Shown here: positions 36,178 to 48,600 of the stretch, piece by piece | Numbering within the stretch: position 1 is the stretch's first letter | Layout of the letters: the number at the start of each line of letters is the position of its first letter | Origin: Zingiber officinale | Lineage: Eukaryota; Streptophyta; Magnoliopsida; Zingiberales; Zingiberaceae | NCBI RefSeq assembly: GCF_018446385.1 | Contig: NC_056000.1 | Coordinates: forward strand, 32,504,011-32,568,010 | Direction: 5' to 3' | DNA: 64,000 nucleotides | Notes under the pieces: generated by a model | Database searches by the model: none | The model's input: only the letters and a program-made list of their open reading frames with translations | Told to the model about the DNA's origin: nothing | Program-made: the position numbers and the translations under genes

Positions 36178-36727
36178 CTAAGTGGCCTTCTTAGGGGACT
36201 TACCGGCCTTCGCCGGAGACTTGTTCTCCTTCCCCACCGTCGCCTTGTCCGACTTCTTTGGCAGCAGCACAGGGTTGATGTTGGGCAGCACGCCGCCGTG
36301 GGCGATGGTCACGCCAGCCAGCAGCTTCCCTAACTCCTCGTCGTTCCTTATCGCCAGCAGCACGTGCCTTGGCACGATCCGGTTCTTCTTGTTGTCACGC
36401 GCCGCGTTGCCGGCCAACTCCAGCACCTGCGCATAATCAGAGGGCACAAATCGGGATCGGGCCGTAAAAATAGGAGAAAGCTTTGGTCGAATTCAGCGGA
36501 GCACTCACCTCGGCGGCTAAATACTCTAGTACGGCGGCGAGGTAGACGGGTGCGCCGCTGCCGACGCGCTGAGCGTAGCGCCCCTTCTTGAGGAAGCGGC
36601 CGATGCGGCCGACCGGGAACTGGAGGCCGGCCTTGATGGACCGGGAAACGGGCTTCTTCTTCGGGTCGCCACCTCGCCGCCCAGCCGCGCCCTTCTTGCC
36701 CTTCCCTGTGCCGGCGCCTGCTTCCAT
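36178..36727 (-). CDS. Histone H2A.W-class variant, two exons
   Basis: 155-aa H2A. Exon 1 36727-36509 (73 aa), intron 36508-36427 (82 bp), exon 2 36426-36178 with TAG stop; the junction falls in LAAE|VLEL, a usual place for plant H2A introns. The fold is complete ([19 protein letters not shown], the acidic patch [25 protein letters not shown]). The C-terminal extension ends [14 protein letters not shown]; the SPKK motif marks the H2A.W class, which in Arabidopsis sits on heterochromatin and promotes fibre compaction through minor-groove contacts. Start chosen at [12 protein letters not shown], just after the TATA box region. It is the only intron-bearing histone of the three in the window. 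Confidence 0.95.
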
Positions 36728-36781
36728 CTCTGAATCCTCCTGCTGCGGCTAGTGATGAGGAAGGATATCGGCGGTTCGCAC

Positions 36782-36789
36782 AATTTATA
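36782..36789 (-). promoter_or_regulatory. TATA box of H2A.W
   Basis: TATAAATT on the minus strand about 55 bp before the ATG, implying a short 5' leader. Confidence 0.6.
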
Positions 36790-36848
36790 GCTCTGAGTTT
36801 GAGCTCTGGGCGCGATTACTCGGATCGAGCCGCGTGATGTGCAATAGC

Positions 36849-36857
36849 CGTTGGATT
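36849..36857 (-). promoter_or_regulatory. Histone nonamer-like motif
   Basis: Minus-strand AATCCAACG matches eight of nine bases of the plant histone nonamer CATCCAACG, about 60 bp upstream of the TATA box. Confidence 0.45.
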
Positions 36858-36869
36858 TGCCTCCGATCG

Positions 36870-37846
36870 ACGGCGTAGAATAACTCTGCGTGGTTATCCG
36901 TTCGTTTCCGTGTACACCAATGAGAGATCGTTCTGGGGAAGCTTTCCTTCTTGTGCGAAATTAATTAATATTCTAATATAATCTTTTTAAAATATTATTT
37001 TAATGGATATAATTTGGAAAAAAATCAAAAGATGTCTCGAATCATTATCGGTTTTATTTCGAGAAATATCTTTATTTTTTGGCTGCTTTTGTTCTAGTTG
37101 CTCTTCATAATTATCTATTATCAATAAAAAAAATCTTATTTGATTTAAATAATGAGCTATAATAGAGAAACTAAAAACCTTGTTTGTTGGTTTAGTTATT
37201 GAAGCGGATAACTAGCTACTATAATAGCCGATAATATACAAAAATTCACTTTAATCAAAATAATATTATTAGATCAAAAAATTTTTTTATCAACTTAATT
37301 AAAATTATTTTAAAGTTATAATTTTAAATAAAAATATTTTAATATAATAGAATTTTATGTATAATCATTTTAATTAGAGTGAAACATTATATTCCCATTG
37401 TAATAGTTAAAAAAGTAAAAAAAAAAATTGAAATAAAGCATATGGTGAGACGTATATTTGATAATTTTTATATAATATATACTCTTTGATGATTGTGAGA
37501 CGTTCTTTTATTTTATTTTATTTTTACATAATCTCAACAATTAATTAATAATATTTTGCAGTTAGATAAAATATTTGTTTTAAAATTAGCTGTCACAAAA
37601 TAATGGCATGAACAATTTTCCACCACTTTGCTACATCACTTTTCCATTAAGTAAAATAATAATTTTAACAGTTGAAAGATAAAAAAAAATTGGAGAATTT
37701 CAGGTAGAATATTCCAATGATCATAAAATTCTTACAAGTATTTTTCACTATAGCAAAATGTGGATAAACACAAAATGAGATCTAAATCATGGAACAAAAT
37801 GCACAGACAAACAGATATTCACTCTGAAATAAGAGACAAATCTGAG
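36870..37846. other. Intergenic A/T-rich spacer
   Basis: No gene. The right end must include the 3' UTR of the PHD/GNAT gene. Confidence 0.5.
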
Positions 37847-39677
37847 CTAAGAATCAGGAGAACTGGCTCCTCTCCACTTCCTGCATAAACCCCTTTGATA
37901 GACCTTGTCTACCTTGATTTCCTTAGTTGGATGCTTCGCTTCTTCCGCTGATGTGGACTCGTGCTGACTTGGGACTATGCGCTCTCCCCTTCGATAGACT
38001 TGTTGTGCCTTGACCTTTGCTGATGTGGCCTCTTGTTGACTTGGCACTATAGGCACAAGTTTCTGCTCTTCAGCTGACATGGCCTCCTGCTGACTTGGTG
38101 CCATGGAGTCTTTGGGATTGAGATCTTGTGCCATCATTTCTTCAGTCTGATGATTTGGCATGATGGACTCTATCTCTATGTGACAAACTTGTCGTGCCTC
38201 GATTTCTTCAGACGCGCCCTCTCGTTTTGTTGATGTGGCCTCATGTTGGCTTGGCGCTCTGGCCTCCTCAGGATAAACCATTTGTACTTCAATTTCTTCG
38301 GGTGCATGCCGTCTTGCTGCTGACATGGCCTCCAATTGACCTAGCACTATGAGCTCCGTTGTGTAGACCTCGTGTCTCTCGATTCCTTGAGGAGCATGAT
38401 CCCGTTGTGCTGTTGTAACTTTATCCTGTTGACTTATTTCTGCCAGTTGTACCTCAACTTCTCCTGCTGCTGATGTGGCCTCCTGCTGACTTGGCAGTAT
38501 GAGCTCCATGGCATCAACCTCAGTCGTATCGATTTCTGGCACATGATTCCCTTCTGCGGATGTAGTTTCCTCCTCCTCCATTGGGCAGACCTCATCTATC
38601 TCCATTTCTTTAGGACCATGCCCCCATTTTGCTAAAGTAGCTTCCTCCAATTGACTGGTCACTTCCATGGCTTCTTGTTGACTTGGCACGATCAGCTTCC
38701 TGACAATCGCCTTCTCCAGAATAGTGGTCGACTCAAACATCATCAGTGGATACTCCATCAAATATGCCTTCAACTGTTCATACCCAAAAAAAAAAAAAAT
38801 AGAAGAAAATTTCAAGCACCCATAGGACAATCCAAGTGTTTTGCTTACACTAACGATATTCTTGATAAACTGAATTGGCAACAACTTTAGCATGAGAGAG
38901 CAGCTTACCTTTTCCTCAGGCATTTCTGAAAACCCAAGCTTCTCTGTCCATAATGAGAGCATATCTTTGGTAGTGGGAACTATGATGCACTCGACTTCCA
39001 AGCTTGACAACATTCGCTCGACTAGTGAGAAAAGAAAGTAATCCTGATTCCAAGTAGAAGAAAAACATAAGGAGAATCCAACAAGTAATGTCTATGCCAT
39101 AGTTCTCAGTTGTGTATCGGTCAGCAATGTTTTTAGATTCTTAGCCAAGGCAAGCTTAATCAAGGGAATGATCGCAAAGCCTTTGTTCACATTTTGACTC
39201 AATTAGGATGGAGAAAAATCACTGTAAATGCCCACTCACCTTTCCTCGGTATTTTTCACGGGTAGCCACCAAAGAGATTTCTGCAACATGCCGACCAAAA
39301 ACCCTAAAGATTGCAGCTGATAAAATGACCGACCTGAATTTTACAGAAAAAGAATTAAGCTATAAAAGATTTAAGGCTGTTTCCAAATAAGATTGCAGAT
39401 GCCATCGGCAACCTAGTTTTGCCAATGGGCTTAAATATAAGAACAAAATATCTTTTGTTAAAGAGGAAAATTAATATTACTTTACAGCAATGATTGCACA
39501 ATATACTCCACCAAGCAATTTGCCTGCTGCATCTTCACTGCAAAAATCCAAAATGCTACACATCACATACGTGTGCGCACGCACACAAATGACAAATAAA
39601 CAAATAAATAAAACTTACCCATAAACCATAGAGGTTAGGAAATCAATGCCTCCTCCAACGATAGGATAATATACTTC
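37847..39677 (-). other. PHD/GNAT gene exons 19-23 (GNAT end and repeat tail)
   Basis: Exons: 39677-39619, 39537-39481, 39333-39240, 39043-38909, 38773-37847. Key GNAT strings are GIDFLTSMVYG, GGVYCAIIAVKS, AEISLVATREKYRGK and LWTEKLGFSEM. The last exon encodes a tail with about eight degenerate PSQQEATSA-type repeats. Confidence 0.8.
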
Positions 39678-42600
39678 CTACTGTCAGAAAATTGATCACA
39701 TTAAAATTAGATAGAACACAAATATCCTCATTGTGCAGTTAAAATGCATTAACCAATAGGGGGTTGGGGATGATCCTAATTTCAGTATTGACCTAACTTT
39801 ACAGGCACCACACCTGCTCACCGATTGTTACCATTGAATGATAGAATCATTGAATTCGACACACAACACATAGACTGTAGAACTGTTGGTGGCCGGCTAA
39901 AGGGGGGTGAATAGCCTTGACAACTAAAAAGAACTTTTCTCGAATTTATGGTTTAATTAATCTAACACTTACATAAATAAAATAAATGACTGAAAGAAAA
40001 GGGGCACGAAAGGGTTACTTGGTTACAACCGGGGAGGTTGTTAATCCAAGGAAGTTGGAGCTTAGTAAACAATATCCTTCAGGCAGAGAAGCGAAGTACT
40101 CAATTATAGAATAAAATAAAACTAGAATGAATTACAAGTGTTGTTCTGAACCTCTTGGACCAAGGCTGTATTTATAGCCCTGGTCGGGGTGCCTGGAAGG
40201 ATTCCAAGCGCCTGGAATGGGTAGAATTCTATCCCCGATGCAATGGTTAAACGCCACGTCGATTTGGGTAAAGTTTGGATTCCGAGCGCCCGGATGGTCC
40301 GGGCACCCCGGACTAGTTCCGGGCGCTCGAATAAGGAAAGTCAACACAATTAGCTTTTTTTTCGTCCGGGTCTTCCGCTTCGGTTCCGCTCGCCTCGGTC
40401 CGGGACTTCCGCTCCGGCTCCGCTCGCTTGGGTGATTTCGGTCATCCGAAACAGGGCTCACCCGAACCCAACTTTCGGCCTTCTTGAGCAATCTTCCGCT
40501 CCAACTTCTCGTCCCTCGGAAACGCTGCACGCCACTTTTTCATTCGCCCGCGTACTCTTCCATAGCACCTCGTCCTTCAGACGCACCAAACCCGTCGGCT
40601 CTCTCCCGTGCCGTCCTTCTCGCTAGTTGTGTCTTTTGCTCAACTTCCTATGCTCTTAAGTTCCTGCACACTTAGACACAAGGTTAAACCTAACAGGACC
40701 TAACCTAACTTGTTTAATCATATCAAAACTATCTTGGGTTCCAACACAGACTATTGATGCAGTTGGTACCCTATAGCGGGTGCTCGATCCTTCAGTGGCA
40801 ACTACAGATTATTGATGGTCTTCAGTCTTTGGGTGGTCAAGTTCCATTTAGACGGCCTTTGCTTCCTTAATTCTTGTATTATGACTCAAAAAGAACATGA
40901 TAATTACTTATTGGTGGTTCACTTTTGATGGAAGTGCATTTGATCTGTGCTTTCAAAGACAGATTATAGCTGATTGCTGTTCTCCTCATGACAGGTCATG
41001 CAAGGAATTTCAACTTCCTAAATGGAATAATTGGGCACAGATAAATTTGAAATTTAACAGCGATGTGAGGAACTTCTTCAGAAGTAGAGTTCACTGAGGT
41101 TATTTTGCTACTAGACCCTGTGGTAGTGGTGGTCTATTTTCTTGACAGTTTGGTGATACAAATTTGAAAATATCAGTTTAGTGGTAAATCGTCCAAGGCA
41201 TGCCAACACACATTAATAGTTCGTCAATTATATAATACGACCATATCTTTACCATGGTAGAATTACCTCCTACCTCTCCTTTGGATAGGCACATATATCT
41301 GCTTGACCAATTCTGGACGCTTTGTTTTTTTGTAACAGAAGTTGAATCAAGAATCATCCACCAAATTACGTACCAGTCAGAGTCTTCAATCTAGATCTGT
41401 TCTTCTGCAAAGGAATGGCTCAGGTTTGGGCCATCTATCTCAATGAAACATCTAGACAATCAAACTCAGTCCAAATCAAGACCTAAGCCATAATTGAATT
41501 TTTGACTAAACTCTGAATGGTTCCGATTCATAGTACATAAAAGAGACACTACCAATAAAAGGAGGTTGCGCCTATACCTACTCTAACTTTCAGAACAGGA
41601 GATGGAAGGGTACAGACTCTTGAGATATGTTAATGAAGTTCATTTGCACTATGTTGAGCCAGACCAATAGCCTTTATTCGCGTATAGGTACTTCTACACA
41701 AGTGTAAATAGAGACAAACAATTGATGCATGTTCACACACAAAAAAAAAAGAGCTGTGCATGTGATTTTAGAAAAACATTAAAATATCTTTCTCCCATCA
41801 ATCAAAAATAAACTTACTTTGAAAACTTCAATGGTCTTATCAAGCTTCAATTTGTCACTAACATAGTTACCACTCAAAAGTTGCCAGTAGATACCAACTT
41901 CAAGGACATCAGTCAAATCACACCCAGAAGTTTTTAACGAACTGCAGAGCCAATCTGGAAAAGACTTTTCACCGTCATCGACTAAGCTTCGCAGACTAGA
42001 ATGAATGGATTCACATTCTATAGAACAGAACCACGTGCAATCCAATGGGACTTCCTGTATCAAATCTTATAAATAAAAATAGCAATGGTGCCTCCGAACA
42101 GTATTTATCATGTTAGGTCAGCATAATAACTAAATGGAACAAAGGAATCTGCAGTCACCTTTAGGTTGCAAACTCCATGATCCTTTAAACAACCAATATG
42201 GTATTCCCTTTCACACTGAAAGTAGAAGTCATCAAACAATGCTACGATAAATAATGCCAAAAGAAAGAACTTGAAGGGAAAACAAGTGGCATACTTGTGT
42301 ACAGAAAATAATTGTTTTTGGACCAAAAACATTGAGAATGAAAGAGCCATCCCTGGATATATTGAAAGAGACAATTTTATAACATGACACAAGCCTAAAT
42401 CACAATTTAATACAACAACAACAAAAGAATCAAGGAATTTAGTTTAGATGGTAACATACTTGCAAAGGGTGCAACAAAGAAATTCATCTGTTTCAGTGAT
42501 TAAGCGAAGTCTTGAGCGACCATTTATTGCATGAGGTCTAGACCTGAGATCCATACAATGTGGACAGTAACACTCACCACCGGGAACAATTTGTAACTCC

Positions 42601-45600
42601 AAGCAAGCTGTAAATTTGTGGCAAGTGAGTAAGCATGCCAGCTAACTTTTTGAAGAAGGATATAGACAGATAGTTTATCCAAGTTAGATATGATGACATT
42701 CCGGTGCTACTAATAGTCCGTAAAACATTTACTATGGCATAAGATCTAAACGTCCTGATAATTAGGTTTGAATTACATAAAAAATGTTCAAATTTCGGAT
42801 TGTTCAAATCAACACTAGCTGTACTAGTTAACAGATAAAATTAATTTGGGAATTTGATTACAGAAATAGCATATCAAACGAGGAAGACCAAAAAAAACTT
42901 GATTAGCAACAATAAAACAAGATAAAATTAATTTAAGTATAGATAATGATATAGTAGGAGAGAGCTCAATGGCGTAAAAAGATCCATATAGCCGACCCCA
43001 CTTGGTGGGATAAGGCACAGGTGGGATAAGGTTTGGTTGTTGTTGTTGTTGTTGATTACATTACAAAAATACTGACTACTATAATTACAATAAGGTTATC
43101 TAAATATTTGTTTACTTTCACCTGGGTGGAAGTATTTGGTGCAACCATCACAGCAAACCAGGTTCCCTCCAGTTCTGCAAGTAGCACATAATAATTTGTT
43201 GGAACTTGCTATCAAGTTCTGATCATTAAACAGAGCACTCGACAAGTCATGGAGTGTTATCCCATCAGAAGTATAAATGTTGCGGTATCTGCACAAATAC
43301 AGAAATATATTTAAGCCAACTAATTTTTAAGTTTTGTACTTCGTCATTTCTCAAATCAATCAACAAAGTCACAATATTAGCTTACGGTTGGCGCCTTTGA
43401 TGGAACCCAGCATGGGCTTCAAACTGTGAAGGGCTCATCTGATTACAGAGGGCTGGTTTTAGAATTTTAATGCCACTAGTACAGTTCAACTTGACAAAAA
43501 TGGAAATAATGTACCTTCTTGTGACAGCAATCGCACATGATACAATTCGCTTCTTTACGACCAGTCTTGATTGTCTAAAAAGAAAGAAGGTAATCATATC
43601 ATTACAAAAGGATCGACTCAAAAAATGAAACTAATTTGACAGGAAACCCATGATAAAAAAATAAATACCTTTCCTTTTATACAGTAAGACAATCTAGATC
43701 CATCTTGAAGACCATCATCATTGAAAATCAATTGGTGAAAGCTATTATCCCTAAACAAAGAAAAATATCTCAAATTAAATCATCTTTCAGAAGGCACGAA
43801 TGGAGATGGCTTCACTCTTTATCAGAGTAAATCATACCTTTTCTTGGAACCACTTCGAGAAGTCACCTTATGTTTCAACTGGTTGCTATTAGATTTTGAT
43901 GCATTAGATACCCCTGACGATCTTCGCACCCTAATTAGTGCAAATTGAATACAAAATAATAAGAAAGAAATTGAAGCAAGTTCCTTATTTATCCAACTAT
44001 GGAGCTGAAAACTAATTCTCCAAAACTTGAAAGTGATTAAACATTAAAAGCACATCTTCAGTTACAGATGAAATACAGAAGTGATATCTATTTGTCTACA
44101 AATATATACCTTTTTGTCAACTGTGACAGACCATCCAAGATGCTTAAGCTCTGTAAGTGTTTAAGTGATGATTCAAGTTCTGGGAGATCTAAATTCACAT
44201 CAGTACTAAAAGTTGAACTTGAAACAATGCAAGGACCTCCTTTCATGACAGACATTGAGTTGGGCTTCATTCTGAAACTCAGAGTTGGATCAGTATTTCT
44301 TTCTGTATTTAATTGCAAAGATCCAGGAATCCCAGTGATATCTGGGGATGCATGAGAATTGCACACTATCGATGATCCAATTGGCTTAGAACTCAAAGAA
44401 ACATTTGAAGCTAGGGAAGGAAAACATTCTTCTACTTTTCTTGATTCAGGAATCCCATTGATATTTGACGATGAATGAGAATTGAACTCTGTAGATGATC
44501 CAAATGGCTTAGAACTCATAGTAACACTTGAAGCAAGGGAAGGATGGCATTCTTCTACTTGTCTTGATTCAGGAATTCCAGTGATATTTGGCGATGCATG
44601 AGAATTGAACTCTATAGATGATCCAAATCGCTTAGAACTCAAGGTAACACTTGAAGCAACAGAAGGGTGACATTCGTCTACATGTCTTGTGAAGCTTGTG
44701 GAGCTTTTCATATTATCTAAAAATAAGGCTGACTTTGTGTCGCTTCCTGCTTCTTGCCCCAGGGCCCTGTTTTTGGAGTTTACATTGGATAAACCAAAAG
44801 TTTTTTCCTTTATAATACTATTTACCCTTATGTTGACAAAGAAAATTTTAAGAATTGTATAAACAAAAATTTCTGTTAGATTTTTCTTTTTCCCCCAGCA
44901 CACTGATACCTAACAGCAAAAGCTTGACAATAAAAGCATTCAATGTTCAATTGCATGTTTGATTGCCATGTTCAAAACACCCCTACAGGTGCTGACAATA
45001 GCTAGTTAACTTGATTTGGAAGATTACAATATAATCAAACCTTTTGCTGACATATAAATAACAAGCAAGATGGGAAACAAAACAATTGTATACTTACACT
45101 TGTTTTAAGCCTCATCAAGTGTAACAATCTGCATCCTGTGAATGTGTTAATTTGGCATTTAAGAATATATAAAACTAACAACCTCTTCAAAAGTAACAAT
45201 CTCTATTCTGTGAATATGTTAATTTGATGTTTAAGAGTATATAAAACCAACTAGCATAATTGAACGAGTTCGGTGGTCTTTTTTTCATGTAGTTTTGAAT
45301 AAACAAGTTTCTGTTAGAACACAATAATTTCTGTTATAACATAAATAAAGAAACTAACTGGGGTATTAGTAATGATATAGTCTTCCATAGAGAACAAGAG
45401 AACTAAAATCTATGGAGTTGGCGCCAAATAGTCAGGATATTGTTTAGATAAAAAAAACAATGTGAATGATGAAATAGTAAAATAAATATTTTTATCATAA
45501 ACTGAACCTTATTAATTAATTTTAGCTTAATTAAGTATATCTTTCTATAGTAATTAGTAAATGATATTTCCAGAGAAAATTCACATATAATACTTGTCAG

Positions 45601-48600
45601 AAGGAAATTGTAATATGAATTCTGATAACTCACTGTAGAACTGAGTTATCTGTAATTTGAATTTTCAGGGCATTAGGTTCAATTTCATCCACATCTTTGC
45701 TGATTTGTTTTTGATTGATATCCACAGAGAATGATCCTAGAAACAGAAACAAAAAAAAAACATAAATTTCTAAATCATCTAATGAGAAGATTGAACCCTA
45801 ATATCTTTAATAGAACCAACCAACAAAAAGTTCATAATAGAAAATCTCTCCAAGAAAAATTTGGAAAAAGGTTGCATACCTGAGTTACCTTTCCATTTTT
45901 CGAAGTGTTCTATAGAAGGTTGGATCTGAAACTCCATTAACACTTTAGGAAGTGACCCAAGTTGAATATGTCTTTCCTTCAAGATTTTCACTAACCGATA
46001 GATAGTTATACCACACTCCAAAAAGATGTAATTATTTTGATTTTTTGAAGTCGTATCTGCATGCTTTTCAAATTCAAGAGCAGAAATCACCTACATTTTG
46101 AATATCATGATTTCAGAAAACAAAGTATTTCACATTATAATAATCTCATAAGATTTATAACTTATTTTATATAGCCCAACCCGAGTAGAAAAGAATTGGA
46201 TATACTCTACTAATTAGATTACCATAGAACTACCTAAATTACATATCTGAGCAATATAGGCTAGGTAAAAGTGAGAAGCATGAAAAATTCTGCAAATACA
46301 AGACCTAGTTGTAGTCATAGCTTTCAATATAAAAATATAGACTGCTTTTGTGCTCACTAACAACCAAAGATTAATGGATATTGGAGGAATAGATTCAGCT
46401 ACACAAGCATATGGATTAAGTAGGTGCTTTAGTATAAGCAGTGTGCTAGTTAAAAGCTGACAAGCAGTTTCAGTTGAAGAGAATGGGAAAAGTATAGCAA
46501 CTAACATTGTTATAGTTACATGAGGAGCAACCACAACGGTACCCAAGATCGCTTATAATTCCATGAAGCCTTGCCTGGAAATAACCAACCATTTGTGTAA
46601 AACATGACACAAACATTTACAGAAGGAAGAATAAAGTTAGGAGATAGAAATTAGCATATGATGAAATTTGACCTCGCCCTTTTTATAAGTTACAGATAAT
46701 CCATCTAGGATTCCAGTTGACAGCAAGCTTCTGACATTAAAAATGCGGCTATTTTCTGTAAGTTTTTCAACTTTTCTTTGTTGTTTTTTATCAGGGGTTT
46801 CAGAGAAGTTCTTCTTCCCTTCTGCATTTACTCCACATTCCATCGCTTTGTGATGTTTTTGCGCTTCATTATCTGAAACCAACTCGACACCATATTTGAC
46901 TCCTTGCTTCTCATTCGAGATAAGCTTATCTAGATCATATTGCATGAGAAAATATTCATCAGGCCTCTGCAACTTTGTCAAATTAGAGCAACAAGGTGAA
47001 TCTTCTGCTGATTTTAAAGTAATATCATCAATCTCTTTCACCGGTCCTGATGCCTGCTCCTCGATACTGAAGGAACAGAACCAAAAGGAACAATAAGTTT
47101 CTTACCCAATTCAACTGGAAAAACATAGTATGACAAAACGCATGCTGGTGATAATTCACAATGTATATAAAGAAATAATTAAACTAAAAAATACCTTTTA
47201 AGGAACTAATTAGTGGCCACTTGGCATTATGAAAGATTGTGTGAAGAAAAAAGATATATAATGAACCACAAATTACCAAAGAGGAAATTCCAATGAAAAA
47301 TAGCCATTATATCCTACCAAGTGACTGTGCCTTACTACATGATATATAATGTCCAGCTATGGCTCAATAATATACCTAGTCTCATCTGCAATTGAACCGA
47401 TAATTTCGACATGTCCATTTGGCACAAACAATGCTGCAAAGGAAATAGATAAACCTCTTGAATCCAATAACCCAATGCAACCAGACTTGAATCATAAAAT
47501 ACGAGAGAAATAAACTGAAATCACTTAGAAAGGCTTTCACCTTTCCACTTTTGAAATTGTTCCATATTGGGTGGGCAGTGAAAAACTTCTTTAATAGCTT
47601 CATCGAGAGATCCAAGATTTGTGCCTTTCAATCTATTCACTATTGTATAAATAGTTACCCCGTTTTCCAAAAATACATGATTCGAAATCCCATCTGCATT
47701 CTTCAAATACTTGAGAGCAGATATTATCTGAAATTGCACAGACAGAGAAAGCATTAAATCATGAACAAACTGTTATCATCTGAGAGTAGATTCATTGAAG
47801 TCCATGTCCTATAATAAAAAACATATAAAAATATAGCTGCTGGACTAAACGTAAAGCATAACTTCACAATGTTAAGTAAGCACAACAAAAAGTAGGAGTG
47901 TCAAAAATGAACCCGACCCGACAACTCAACCTGAGTCGACATGAAAAATATCGGGTTGGGGTTGGGGGTTTTCGAGTGGGGTTGGGGTGTTTTCTGGTTA
48001 TGTTAGGATTGGGTCGGGTTCAAGTTGACCTGAATTTAGGGTTTAGTGGGGGTTAAATCAAATTTTATTTTGAAAATTAAGATGCTTTTATGTATATCAA
48101 TATACATTTAATATGATAATGATGAAGTATTGAGATAAAAGTAAAGAATTATAGGGAAAATAGCAAAAAGAAGTCATTTTTAATGAAGTTATTCGGGTTG
48201 GTCGGGTTATCCAAGTTTAAGGTTTTCAAGTTGTGTCCGGGTTGGGTTTAGGTTGGAAATTTTTTTTGTAAACTCTTTGTTTCAATCCGATCTAACAAGA
48301 AAATCCAACCCACCCGAATTGACACCCCTAACAGAAAAGAAAATTTTGTGGTGGATGAAGATGAATGGGTATACTTAGCATACCACACCTTGTAAGACAA
48401 GATAAATAACTGCTTCTGCGATGGGCATGGTTTTAAAAAGCCCAAGCAATCCACATGTTTAGTTTATTTAAGCTAATTTCAACTAATTGACTTTAAAAAA
48501 CTAAGCTATCGCATTTAGTAGCTTGTAATTAGTAATTATAGTTATTTTGCAAGTAATAAATACTTTAACTATCAATATAAGTATCTTCACAGTGCCTAAT

